DNA of 64,000 bases from NCBI GenBank assembly GCA_963836775.1, contig CAWIKR010000003.1, positions 2,232,001 to 2,296,000 of the forward strand, in the 5' to 3' direction. The notes below the pieces were generated by a model. The model was not told where the DNA came from. It saw nothing but the letters and a program-made list of their open reading frames with translations, and did not search any database. The position numbers were made by a program, and so were the translations under genes. The DNA comes from DASQPR01 sp963836775 (lineage in GTDB: Bacteria; Actinomycetota; Actinomycetes; Mycobacteriales; Micromonosporaceae). Shown here piece by piece: positions 8,807 to 16,941 of the stretch (within the stretch, counting starts at the first letter, position 1; every line of letters begins with the position of its first letter).

Positions 8807-10630
8807 TCAGGCGTCCCGGCGCTTCATCAGCGCCGCCGCGGCGATCAGCAGCACCGCGGTCTCCAGCGCGAAGACGCCCAGCCCCTGCCACGCCGTGAGC
8901 AGGTGTTTCGGGTCCACGTGCTGGATGAACACCAGGCTGCCGGCATTGGTCGGCATGTACGCGTTAACGTGCCGGCCCCAGCTGTCCGGCAGCAGCGACG
9001 TCAGGTTGGACAGCACCAGCATGATGCCGAGCACCGCGGTGATCCCGCCCGCGGTGTGCCGCAGCAGCGCACCGAAAGCGAGTGAGAAAAGTGCCAGAAC
9101 CGCGATGTAGAGCCCGCCGCCAAACACCGCCCGCAGCACGCCGGGGTCGCTCAGGTGCACCGGCACGTGTACGCCGATCACCGCCTTGCCGACGAAGAAC
9201 GCCGCGAAGCTGACGAACTCGCCGACCACCAGCATCAGCGCGCCGAGCACCAGAAGCTTGGCGGTGAACACCGTCATCCGGCGCGGCTGCGCCTGCAGAG
9301 TCGAGCGGATCATCCCGGTGGCATACTCCGACGAGATCGCCATGACACCGATCACCGCGACCGCGAACTGGGCGATCGACATCGGCCCGGCGAGGATGTT
9401 GGGCAACGGGTCGGCGATGAACCGGGCCTGCTCGCCCGGGTCCATGCCGTCCCACCGGCGGACCACGCCGAGATAGTTGATCAGCGCGTTGAGACCGACC
9501 GCGATCGCCGCCATCACCGCGATCGAGTAGAGCGTCGAGCGCACCGAGCGGATCTTCGTCCACTCCGAGCGCAACGAGCCGGACAGGCCGGCGCGGCCGG
9601 TGGCCGGCGGCAGGGTGCTCGCCAGTGTCAGGGACGTCATCATGCCTCCTTCACCAGGGTCCGCGCGGACGGCGCCGAGCCCGGCACCGGCACCCGCGCC
9701 GGCACCTGTGTCAGCACCCGGCACCGTGGCGTGGAACTCCACGCTCTCACGGGTGAGTTCCATGAAGGCTTCCTCCAACGAGGCTTGAATGGACGCGAGT
9801 TCGTGCACGCGGATGCCGTTGTCGAAGGCGATGTCGCCGATCTCGGCTCCGGTCAGGCCGGAGCACTGCAGCACGCCGTCGGTCCCGGGGGTCAGCCGGC
9901 CACCGGCGGCGGTCAGCAGTTCGGCGAGCCGCTGCGGATTCGGCGTCCGCACCCGGATGGCGAGCTCCGAGTTGGCGTCGATGAACTCCTGCACGGTGCA
10001 GTCGGCGATCAGCCGGCCCCGGCCGATCACCAGCAGGTGGTCGGCGGTGTTCTCCATCTCCGACATCAGGTGGCTGGAGACGAAGACGGTGCGGCCCTCG
10101 GCGGCGAGAGCCTTCATCAGCGTCCGGATCCACAGGATGCCCTCGGGGTCGAGGCCGTTGACCGGCTCGTCGAACATCAGGATCTTCGGGTCGCCGAGCA
10201 GCGCCGCCGCGATCCCGAGCCGCTGGCCCATGCCGAGTGAGAAGCCCTTGGACCGCTTCCGCGCCACCTCGGTCAGGCCGACCAGGTCCAGCACCTCGCC
10301 GACTCGTCGCTTGGGCAGGTTGTTGGTCTGCGCCAGGCACCACAGGTGGTTGAACGCGCTGCGGCCGCCGTGGATCGCCTTGGCGTCCAGCAGCGCGCCC
10401 ACCTCTCGCATCGGATGCGCCAGCCCGGCGAACGGGCGGCCATCGATGGTGACCCGTCCCGCGGTCGGGGCGTCCAGCCCGAGAATCATCCTCATCGTGG
10501 TCGATTTGCCCGCGCCGTTGGGACCGAGGAATCCGGTCACCTGCCCCGGCCGGACGGCAAACGACAAATCGTCGACGGCGACCCGGTCGCCGTACCGTTT
10601 GGTGAGGCCGACTGCCTCAATCATGATCAC
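8807..10630 (-). CDS. ABC exporter with ATPase and permease fused in one ORF
   Basis: 607 residues. Residues 1-310 are an ABC-2-type ATPase: Walker A GPNGAGKS, signature FSLGMGQRLG, Walker B ILMFDEP and the switch SSH. A low-complexity linker (ADTGAGAGAGAGLGAVRADPG) leads to residues 330-607, an ABC-2 permease (LRSEWTKIRSVRSTLYSIA, then about six helices). In most relatives these are two genes. Here no stop codon separates them, yet GAAGGAGG precedes an internal ATG pair at 9640-9643 that would start the permease alone. It may therefore yield both a fusion and a separate permease. A drug or peptide exporter is likely; the substrate is unknown. Confidence 0.88.
   Translation of the reverse strand: MIMIEAVGLTKRYGDRVAVDDLSFAVRPGQVTGFLGPNGAGKSTTMRMILGLDAPTAGRVTIDGRPFAGLAHPMREVGALLDAKAIHGGRSAFNHLWCLAQTNNLPKRRVGEVLDLVGLTEVARKRSKGFSLGMGQRLGIAAALLGDPKILMFDEPVNGLDPEGILWIRTLMKALAAEGRTVFVSSHLMSEMENTADHLLVIGRGRLIADCTVQEFIDANSELAIRVRTPNPQRLAELLTAAGGRLTPGTDGVLQCSGLTGAEIGDIAFDNGIRVHELASIQASLEEAFMELTRESVEFHATVPGADTGAGAGAGAGLGAVRADPGEGGMMTSLTLASTLPPATGRAGLSGSLRSEWTKIRSVRSTLYSIAVMAAIAVGLNALINYLGVVRRWDGMDPGEQARFIADPLPNILAGPMSIAQFAVAVIGVMAISSEYATGMIRSTLQAQPRRMTVFTAKLLVLGALMLVVGEFVSFAAFFVGKAVIGVHVPVHLSDPGVLRAVFGGGLYIAVLALFSLAFGALLRHTAGGITAVLGIMLVLSNLTSLLPDSWGRHVNAYMPTNAGSLVFIQHVDPKHLLTAWQGLGVFALETAVLLIAAAALMKRRDA
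9638..9652 (-). promoter_or_regulatory. Internal ribosome-binding site and ATG pair of the permease half
   Basis: On the minus strand GAAGGAGG (9652-9645) is followed by C and then ATGATG (9643-9638), in frame with the surrounding ORF. This is the strongest Shine-Dalgarno sequence in the locus and marks the ancestral start of the permease gene. Confidence 0.6.
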
Positions 10631-10825
10631 TTCTCCCTTAGGACACGCCGTAGCCGTAGCCGTTGCCGACTATGCCGACGCTAGGCAACGACCGAGTGCG
10701 AGCGCGTCCGCCGCCAGATCGAATCCGCGGCCGGTGAGTCTGCGACTAAAGGATTAAACGACCCCGACCCGAGCCTCAGGGGTGGCTCGGGTCGGTGGGC
10801 GGATCGGCGCACGTCGGGGTGGTTG

Positions 10826-11023
10826 TCAGCCCTTAGGTCGCCGGATTGCCCGGCGCAGCGAGATCGCCATCGTCGCAGCGACCGCGACCGGCAACACCCA
10901 CCACGCCGATGCGCCGACCGCGTGCAGGATCGCGACCGCGGCGATCCCGGCCACCACGCCGACCGCCAACGTCAGGTCGTCACCGATCAGGAAGTCCTTC
11001 CAGAACCGCAGGAACGCCATCAT
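10826..11023 (-). CDS. Small membrane protein
   Basis: 65 residues with two helices (LAVGVVAGIAAVAILHAVG and WWVLPVAVAATMAISL) and a basic end RRAIRRPKG. The start ATG 11023 (or ATG 11020) has GGAGGTGA at the right distance and overlaps the stop of the upstream COG4280-like gene, so the two are translationally coupled. No family is recognised. It may be an accessory subunit of that transporter-like protein. Confidence 0.7.
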   Translation of the reverse strand: MMAFLRFWKDFLIGDDLTLAVGVVAGIAAVAILHAVGASAWWVLPVAVAATMAISLRRAIRRPKG

Positions 11024-11763
11024 CGGGTCACCTCCGCCACCCGGGTCCGGCGCAGACCCGCGACGGCCACCGCGGCCCCAGCGGCGGTCAGCGCCAACAG
11101 CCAGAGGATCGCCAGCTCGCCGCCCGGCCACTCGGCACCGGCGCCCTCACCGGCCCAGAACATGCCGAACGTGGTGAGCATCGCCCCGACCCCGAACTTG
11201 ATGGCGTTCTCGGGCACCCGGGACAGCGGCGCGCGTACCGCGAAACCGGCCGCCACCACCGCGAGCACGCCGATCGCCGCGCCCACCACGGCATATCCCA
11301 CGTGGCCGCTGCTGGCCCCGAAGGTGACCACGATGAAGGCCACTTCCAGCCCCTCCAGAACGACCGCCTTGAAGACGATCGTGAAGGCATACCAGTCCGG
11401 GACGCCGAACCGGCCGGCCCGCTGCGCCGACGACGCGGCACTGACCTCGCTGGCGAACGTCGCGTCCTCGTCGTGCAGAGCCTTGTAGCCGCCGGCCCGC
11501 AGGATCGCCTTGCGCAGCCATTGCAGGCCGAAGATGAGCAGCACGCCACCGACGATGACCCGCAGCGGCGCCAGCGGGATCCCGGCCAGCGCCGGACCGA
11601 GCGCGGCGGTGACCACGCCGAGCACCGCCAGACCGGCGATCACTCCCGGCCAGGTCGCGCGCCAGCCGCGAGTGACTCCGATGGCCAGGACGACGGTCAG
11701 TGCCTCGACCGCTTCGACGGCGGCGGCGAACGCGACCGCGAGCAGCAGTCCCGCGAGACCCAT
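11020..11763 (-). CDS. COG4280-like membrane protein
   Basis: 247 residues; ATG 11763 follows AAAGGAGCCCC. It has two related halves, each with an acidic membrane motif: AAAVEAVEALTVVLAIG near the N terminus and FKAVVLEGLEVAFIVVTFG in the middle. The paired Glu residues in helices recall cation permeases such as FTR1 (REGLE motif), but transport is only an inference. A basic amphipathic stretch (WLRKAILRAGGYKALHDED) links the halves. It is coupled to the small membrane protein and lies 29 nt downstream of uppP. Confidence 0.75.
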   Translation of the reverse strand: MGLAGLLLAVAFAAAVEAVEALTVVLAIGVTRGWRATWPGVIAGLAVLGVVTAALGPALAGIPLAPLRVIVGGVLLIFGLQWLRKAILRAGGYKALHDEDATFASEVSAASSAQRAGRFGVPDWYAFTIVFKAVVLEGLEVAFIVVTFGASSGHVGYAVVGAAIGVLAVVAAGFAVRAPLSRVPENAIKFGVGAMLTTFGMFWAGEGAGAEWPGGELAILWLLALTAAGAAVAVAGLRRTRVAEVTR

Positions 11764-11792
11764 GGGGCTCCTTTCTGTTCTGAAGTGGCGGG

Positions 11793-12704
11793 TCAGTGCG
11801 TGGTCAGCCAGATCAGGCTGAACAGGCCGGCCAGCGCACAGTAGATGGCGAATGGGGTAAGTGTGCGGCGCTCGAAGTAGCGGGTGAGGAACCGCACCGA
11901 CAGGTAGGCGCAGACGAACGCCGCCGCGCTCCCGGCCAGCACCTGGCCGCCGATTCCGGCGCCAAGGGGACCGGTCAGGTCCGGGATCTTGAGCAACCCG
12001 GCCGCGAAGATCACCGGGGTGGCCAGCAGGAACGAGAACCGTGCCGCGTCCTCGTGGTCCAGGCCACGGCTCAGCCCGGCCGCCATGGTGGCGCCGGACC
12101 GGCTGATTCCGGGGAGCAGGGCCAGGACCTGCGCCGCGCCGATCAAGGTCGTCTCGCCGAACCCGCGCCCGGCGATCCGCCGGTCGCTTGCCACGCCATC
12201 GGCGCTGTGCTCGGGCTCGACCCGGTCGTCGCCGCGCTGCACCGCCCGCCGCCGCATCCGCTCGGCGGCATAGAGGATCGCGCCGTTGACCATCAGGAAG
12301 ACGGCGGCCGGGATGGGTTTGCCGAGCACCGTCCGGAAGGTGTGTTCGAGGAGCAACCCGGTGATGCCGACGGGAATTGTCGCCAGCACGATCATCCACG
12401 CTAGCCGCTCGTCCGCGGTGCTGATCCGGCGGTGCCGGACCGAGGTGACGAAGCCGCCCACGATGCGCAACCAGTCGCGCCAGAAGAACAGCAACAGCGC
12501 CAGTGCGGTGGCCACATGCAGGCCGACGATGAAGGCGAGATAGGGCGACTCCGGCGTCGAGACGTTGAGGTCCCGTCCCCAGCGTCCGCCGATCAGTGCC
12601 GGGATCAACACGCTGTGGCCGAGGCTGGAGACCGGGAACAGCTCGGTGACGCCCTGCAGCGCTCCGATGACGATCGACTCTGGATAGGTCAGGTGGACGG
12701 TCAC
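11793..12704 (-). CDS. uppP: Undecaprenyl-diphosphate phosphatase
   Basis: 303 residues. Both signature motifs of the BacA/UppP family are visible: GVTELFPVSSLGHSVLIP at the N terminus and PGISRSGATMAAGLSRGL at about residue 190. It removes a phosphate from undecaprenyl pyrophosphate to recycle the lipid carrier for peptidoglycan and related polymers, and raises bacitracin tolerance. A charged insertion (RAVQRGDDRVEPEHSADG) lengthens the middle loop. It overlaps dedA by 4 bp, so both belong to one operon. Confidence 0.93.
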   Translation of the reverse strand: MTVHLTYPESIVIGALQGVTELFPVSSLGHSVLIPALIGGRWGRDLNVSTPESPYLAFIVGLHVATALALLLFFWRDWLRIVGGFVTSVRHRRISTADERLAWMIVLATIPVGITGLLLEHTFRTVLGKPIPAAVFLMVNGAILYAAERMRRRAVQRGDDRVEPEHSADGVASDRRIAGRGFGETTLIGAAQVLALLPGISRSGATMAAGLSRGLDHEDAARFSFLLATPVIFAAGLLKIPDLTGPLGAGIGGQVLAGSAAAFVCAYLSVRFLTRYFERRTLTPFAIYCALAGLFSLIWLTTH

Positions 12705-13426
12705 CGGGCCCGCTCCGCGGTGCCGTCGTCACGCCGCTGCGGGGATTGAGGGCCTGCGCCGCGCCTCCGGTCGGCCCGGTGCCGTAGGTAGTGCACCAGC
12801 AGCGGCAGCATCGAGATGAGAACCACTACGGCGACCGCGGGCAGCAGGTACTTGTCGATGTTGGCGGCGCCGACCGAGTCCCGCAGCGTGCGCGCCGAGA
12901 AGTAGCCGGCCAGCAGAACGCCCTCGGTCCAGAGCAGGCCGCCGACGAGATTCCAGCGCAGGAACCGACCAGCCGGCATGTGCAGGATCCCGGCCACCGG
13001 ATTCAGGAAGGTCCGCACGATCGGCACAAACCGCGCCAGCACCACCGCCTTTGCCGGGCCGTACCGATTGAAGTAGTCCTCGGCCCGGTCCACATACTCC
13101 GACTTGAACAGCCGGGACTCCGGGCGGGCGAACAACCGCGGCCCGAACCTGGCGCCGAGATAGTGCCCGAGCTGGGCACCAGCGATCGCGCAGACCGGCG
13201 CCACCACCATCATCACCGCCAGGTTGAGGCGGGCTCCCACGATGTCGTCGGCAACTGCCGACGCCGCGATCCCGGCCAGGAACAGCAGTGAATCGCCGGG
13301 CAGGAAGAATCCGACCAGCAGTCCGGTCTCGGCGAACAGCACGATGCCGACGCCGATCACGCCGAAGGTGCGCAGCAGCGACTTCGGATCGATCACGCTG
13401 ACCGCGGTCAGGGCGTGTGTCGTCAT
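12701..13426 (-). CDS. DedA family membrane protein
   Basis: About 241 residues from ATG 13426. DedA/SNARE-associated motifs: FAETGLLVGFFLPGDSLLF, FGPRLFARPESRLF, and RFVPIVRTFLNPVAGILHM with the conserved Arg. DedA proteins are membrane transporters linked to polyprenyl-phosphate and phospholipid recycling, which fits the 4-bp overlap with uppP. Upstream in-frame starts up to 13630 exist but encode no conserved sequence. The BlaI-type box at 13596 lies 170 nt upstream. Confidence 0.88.
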   Translation of the reverse strand: MTTHALTAVSVIDPKSLLRTFGVIGVGIVLFAETGLLVGFFLPGDSLLFLAGIAASAVADDIVGARLNLAVMMVVAPVCAIAGAQLGHYLGARFGPRLFARPESRLFKSEYVDRAEDYFNRYGPAKAVVLARFVPIVRTFLNPVAGILHMPAGRFLRWNLVGGLLWTEGVLLAGYFSARTLRDSVGAANIDKYLLPAVAVVVLISMLPLLVHYLRHRADRRRGAGPQSPQRRDDGTAERAR

Positions 13427-13595
13427 GATCAGTCCAATCGGCTCCGTCCGGCGCACGCCGGGCCTGACAAACCAGCCGCCCATCGGGCCGGCTGAGCGAA
13501 TCAACCGGTCTTCGGGCCGGCTGCCGGCCAGGACCAGCGCGCACCGGCGCCCGGCCAGGTCCGGCGACCGGTCAGGCCGGGCGTCCGGCTCGACC

Positions 13596-13608
13596 CTACA
13601 TGGTGTAG
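13596..13608. promoter_or_regulatory. BlaI-type operator (site 1)
   Basis: CTACA-TGG-TGTAG, a perfect 5-bp inverted repeat with TACA/TGTA half-sites as in BlaI/MecI operators. It lies 67 nt before blaI and 170 nt before dedA, in the divergent promoter region. The same box occurs at 16909 and 19478. Confidence 0.75.
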
Positions 13609-13674
13609 TAGGCCGAGGCGACGGTGGCATTGCCGCAGAACCGGTACCGTTAGCGCGACGGGGTGGGAGGTGGC

Positions 13675-14049
13675 ATGGACCGAGATCAGGAGAGCCGCTC
13701 GCGACGGCCGGCCGGACAGCTGGAAGGCGAGATCCTGGCGGTGCTGTGGGCGGCGCCCGAGCCGCTGTCGGCCGGCGAGGTGCAGACCGCGGTCGGCAGT
13801 GGCCTCGCCTACAACACGGTGCACACGATCCTCACCCGCCTGCACGCCAAGGGCCGGGTGGTGCGGGTCGGGCCTAGTGGCCGATCGGTGTACCAGGCAG
13901 CGAAGGGGCCGGCCGAGTCGGCCGCCGACCAGATGCGGGCCGCGCTGGACGCCGGCGCCGACCGGGCCGAGATTCTGATGCGGTTCGTCACCACACTCAA
14001 TCCGGCCGACGAGGCGGCGCTGCGCGCCGCCTTGGACTCCGACCTGTGA
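13675..14049 (+). CDS. blaI: BlaI/MecI family repressor
   Basis: 124 residues; ATG 13675 follows GGGAGGTGGC. The winged helix is clear: LEGEILAVLWAAPEPLSAGEV, then AYNTVHTILTRLHAKGRVVR, followed by a C-terminal dimerisation helix (DRAEILMRFVTTLNPADEAAL). Family members repress their own operon until a partner M56 protease cleaves them. A matching operator is upstream, and the next gene (4-bp GTGA overlap) is an M56 protease. Confidence 0.93.
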   Translation: MDRDQESRSRRPAGQLEGEILAVLWAAPEPLSAGEVQTAVGSGLAYNTVHTILTRLHAKGRVVRVGPSGRSVYQAAKGPAESAADQMRAALDAGADRAEILMRFVTTLNPADEAALRAALDSDL

Positions 14050-14924
14050 CGATCGCGGTCTACACCCCGCAGATCTGCGCGGTGCTGCTGGCTCTGGTGG
14101 CGGCGCCGGTCGCCCGCCGGGCGCGACCGTCGTCGTCGCTGTGGCTGTTGACCGGGGCCGCTGCCGTGGTGGGTCTGGCCAGCGGCTGGTCGCTGGTGAT
14201 GCTGGCGTCGATGTTGATCGACGACATTCCCGGGTACGCGGGTCTGCAGCACCGGATTCCGGTGCCGGACGCGGTCTCGGTGGCGGCCCTGGTTCTTCTC
14301 ACCGCGGGCCTGGTCCGGATCATCGTCACCGGGGTCCGGCGGCACCGGGACCGTGCTGCTCTGCCGTCCGGCGCCGGCCAGGGCGGGACGGTCGTCGTGC
14401 AATCCGGTTCGGTGGACGCGTTCGCGGTCGCCGACTCGATGATGCGGCGCACCGGCACGGTCTACATCACGACCGGGCTCCTCGGGCTGCTGGACCGGGA
14501 TCAGATCCGGATCGTGCTGGCGCATGAGTCCGCGCATCTGAGCCGCCGGCACGCGCTGGCGCGCGGCCTGGTCGCCTATGCGGCGGCGGCGGTGCCGGTG
14601 CTGGTGCCGATGCGCGACGCGGTCGAGTTCCTCTGCGAGCGCGACGCCGACGAGTGCGCCGCCGCCGCTCAGGGCAGCCGCACCCAGGTCGCCCGAACGG
14701 TAGCGATCGCGGCGTTGGCCCGGTCCGGGTCGCGCGCCACTCGGCTCGCCCCGGCCCTGCACCGTCTCGCCGTCGCCGATCGAGTCGGCGCTCTGACCGC
14801 GGGCCACCGCGGCAACTCCGGCTGGCACCTCACCACCCTGGCCGCGGCTCTGGTCGTCACCGCGGCCGCGGTCGCGGAGGCGACCCGAGACTTCGCCGCC
14901 ATCGCGGCGGCGGTGGTGCGCTGA
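14046..14924 (+). CDS. M56 family zinc metalloprotease (BlaR1-like, no sensor domain)
   Basis: 292 residues, GTG 14046 overlapping the blaI stop. The HExxH motif is HESAHLSRRHA (about residue 160), with the third ligand likely in FLCERDADECAA. There are about five membrane helices, two before and two after the catalytic region. It lacks the penicillin-binding sensor domain of classical BlaR1, as in other actinobacterial BlaI partners. It should cleave BlaI in response to a membrane or envelope signal. It is followed 2 nt later by the histidine kinase. Confidence 0.9.
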   Translation: MTIAVYTPQICAVLLALVAAPVARRARPSSSLWLLTGAAAVVGLASGWSLVMLASMLIDDIPGYAGLQHRIPVPDAVSVAALVLLTAGLVRIIVTGVRRHRDRAALPSGAGQGGTVVVQSGSVDAFAVADSMMRRTGTVYITTGLLGLLDRDQIRIVLAHESAHLSRRHALARGLVAYAAAAVPVLVPMRDAVEFLCERDADECAAAAQGSRTQVARTVAIAALARSGSRATRLAPALHRLAVADRVGALTAGHRGNSGWHLTTLAAALVVTAAAVAEATRDFAAIAAAVVR

Positions 14925-14926
14925 CC

Positions 14927-16111
14927 ATGTGGCTGTCCGACGGCACCCGGTCCCGGATCTTCGACGCGGCCGTGTCGATCGGCATTGTGCTGCTCTCGCT
15001 GCCGACCATGTCTCGTGCCCACTTCCTAGTGGTCGCCGTCCTGATGGGAGCGGCGCTGCTGGTCCGGCGGCGGTGGCCGGTGCCGGTGATGGGCGTGGTC
15101 GCCGGGCTCGCCTTCATTCAGGTACTGCTGACCACCAAGCCCTACACCGACCCGCTCCCATTCGACCTCGCCGTTCTGGTCGCGTTGTATTCGGTAGTCA
15201 AATACGGCGGCCGCCTCGCCGATGGTTATCTGGCCGCTGCGGTGGTCGGGGTCGGCATCGCCGTCGAGGTGTTCCGCCACCCCGGGCCGACGTGGTTCTA
15301 CGAGGTGCTGTTCTACACCGCGATCTGCGCCGGCGTGTGGCTCGCCGGCTATATCGTCCGCACCCGCCGGTTCTACGTGGCCGGGCTGGAGGAGCGGGCC
15401 GCGACGCTGGAACGGGAGCAGGAGCATCTGACCGCGATCGCGGTGGCGCATGAGCGGGCCGCGATCGCGCGGGAGATGCACGACGTCGTGGCCCACAGCC
15501 TCGCGGTCATCATCGTCCAGTCCGACGGCGGCCGCTACGCGATGGCCGCCGACCCGGACACCGGCAAAGCCGTCTTGGAGACCGTGGCCGGCACTGCCCG
15601 CGACGCCCTGGAGGAGATGGGTCGCCTGATTGACCTCCTCCGCGGATCCGACGACGGCGACCTCCATGGCGATCGCCTGGTCTGGGGTCTGGACAGCATG
15701 TCCACACTCGTGGATCGAGCGCGCGCGGCCGGGCTGGACGTGACCGCGCGGATCGATCCGGTGCCACTCGCCCCGAACTCCACCGTCGGTGTCGCGGCCT
15801 ATCGCCTGGTCCAGGAGGCCCTCACCAACACGCTGCGCCATGCCGGGCCGGGCACCTGCAGCACCATCACCGTCAGCGGTGACGGAGACACGCTGGTCAT
15901 CACCGCCGTCGACGACGGCACCGGGCATACCACCACCACGGCGAGACCCGGCCGGGTCGGCCACGGCCTGGTCGGCATGCGCGAGCGGGTCGCGCTGTTC
16001 GACGGCCGGGTGGCCGCCGGACCGCGCCCCGGCGGCGGCTGGTCGATGCGCGCCGAGTTGCCGATTCCGGCCTGGGAACGGGTGCCCGGCGACCTGACGG
16101 TGGCCTCGTGA
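14927..16111 (+). CDS. NarL-type sensor histidine kinase
   Basis: 394 residues. About five N-terminal helices (residues 10-150) form a membrane sensor without a large extracellular domain. The HisKA_3 box is ERAAIAREMHDVVAHSLAVI with the phosphorylated His in MHD. The ATPase has RLVQEALTNTLRHAG (N box), DDGTGH and GHGLVGMRERVALFDG (G box). It begins 2 nt after the M56 gene and overlaps the response regulator by 4 bp, so repressor, protease, kinase and regulator are one operon. Confidence 0.93.
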   Translation: MWLSDGTRSRIFDAAVSIGIVLLSLPTMSRAHFLVVAVLMGAALLVRRRWPVPVMGVVAGLAFIQVLLTTKPYTDPLPFDLAVLVALYSVVKYGGRLADGYLAAAVVGVGIAVEVFRHPGPTWFYEVLFYTAICAGVWLAGYIVRTRRFYVAGLEERAATLEREQEHLTAIAVAHERAAIAREMHDVVAHSLAVIIVQSDGGRYAMAADPDTGKAVLETVAGTARDALEEMGRLIDLLRGSDDGDLHGDRLVWGLDSMSTLVDRARAAGLDVTARIDPVPLAPNSTVGVAAYRLVQEALTNTLRHAGPGTCSTITVSGDGDTLVITAVDDGTGHTTTTARPGRVGHGLVGMRERVALFDGRVAAGPRPGGGWSMRAELPIPAWERVPGDLTVAS

Positions 16112-16782
16112 GCATCGGCGTGGTGATCGTCGACGATCAGTCGCTGGTCCGGGCCGGATTCCAGATGCTGCTCTCATCCCAGCCGGACATGCAGGTGCTG
16201 GGTGAAGCCGCGGACGGCGCCCAGGCGATCCGGCTGATCGACACTCTGCGAGCGGCCGGCACACCCGCCGACATAGCCGTCGTCGACGTACGCATGCCGG
16301 TGATGGACGGCGTCGCGGCGACCAGTGCGATCTGCGCCGTCGAGACCGGGCCCAAGGTGATCGTGCTGACCACCTTCGACACCGACGAGGAAGCATTCGC
16401 GTCGCTGCGGGCCGGCGCCAGCGGGTTCCTGCTCAAGAGCGCGCCACCCGAGGACCTGCTGGCCGCGATCCGGACCGTGGCCAGCGGCGACGCCGTGGTG
16501 GCGCCGCGCGTGACGCGGCGGCTGCTGGACCGCTACGCCTCGTCGTTCACCGCCGAGCCGGATCCGGCCCCGACCGACGACGGGCTCACCGACCGGGAGC
16601 GGGAAGTGGTGCTGCTGATCGCCAACGGCCTGTCCAACGCCGAAATCGCCGCCCGGCTAGTGGTCGCCGAGGCGACGGTGAAGTCGCACGTCGGCCGGGT
16701 GCTGGCCAAGCTCGGGCTGCGCGACCGGGTGCAGATCGTCATCCACGCCTATCGCACCGGGCTGATCCCGCCCGGCAAGTGA
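16108..16782 (+). CDS. NarL/FixJ family response regulator
   Basis: 224 residues from GTG 16108. The receiver domain has the acidic pair VIVDDQ, the phospho-acceptor Asp in VVDVRMPVMDG, TTFD and the Lys in LLKSAPPEDL. The C-terminal LuxR HTH is LTDREREVVLLIANGLSNAE followed by VVAEATVKSHVGRVLAKL. It is the cognate partner of the overlapping kinase. Targets are unknown; the neighbouring lipid-phosphate genes are candidates. Confidence 0.94.
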   Translation: MSIGVVIVDDQSLVRAGFQMLLSSQPDMQVLGEAADGAQAIRLIDTLRAAGTPADIAVVDVRMPVMDGVAATSAICAVETGPKVIVLTTFDTDEEAFASLRAGASGFLLKSAPPEDLLAAIRTVASGDAVVAPRVTRRLLDRYASSFTAEPDPAPTDDGLTDREREVVLLIANGLSNAEIAARLVVAEATVKSHVGRVLAKLGLRDRVQIVIHAYRTGLIPPGK

Positions 16783-16797
16783 CGCCGCGGTTGGGTC

Positions 16798-16815
16798 GCC
16801 GGCCAGGCGGCCGGC
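16798..16815. terminator. GC hairpin after the signalling operon
   Basis: GCCGGCC (16798-16804), loop AGGC, GGCCGGC (16809-16815), starting 16 nt after the response-regulator stop. No T tract, as is common in actinobacteria. Confidence 0.45.
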
Positions 16816-16908
16816 CGGGCCATCGGCCGGGCTCAGGAGTCGCGGTACCGAAGCGCCACCACCCGATCCGGCCGCCCGTTCGGGTTTCAGCGGCCTCATC
16901 CGCGGATA

Positions 16909-16923
16909 CCTACATGGTGTAGG
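16909..16923. promoter_or_regulatory. BlaI-type operator (site 2)
   Basis: CCTACA-TGG-TGTAGG: the same core as the blaI box, extended by one more symmetric base pair. It ends 18 nt before the phospholipase D start codon, where bound repressor would block transcription or its start. Confidence 0.75.
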
Positions 16924-16941
16924 AAAGCGGAGGTAACGCCA

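Noticed and set aside
11020..12732. Extension of the COG4280-like gene to a 570-residue protein
   Set aside because: The upstream part is the shadow of uppP; ATG 11763 with AAAGGAG is the clear start.
13675..14924. Beta-lactamase induction system
   Set aside because: No beta-lactamase or penicillin-binding gene is nearby, and the M56 protein lacks the sensor domain; the boxes point to lipid genes instead.
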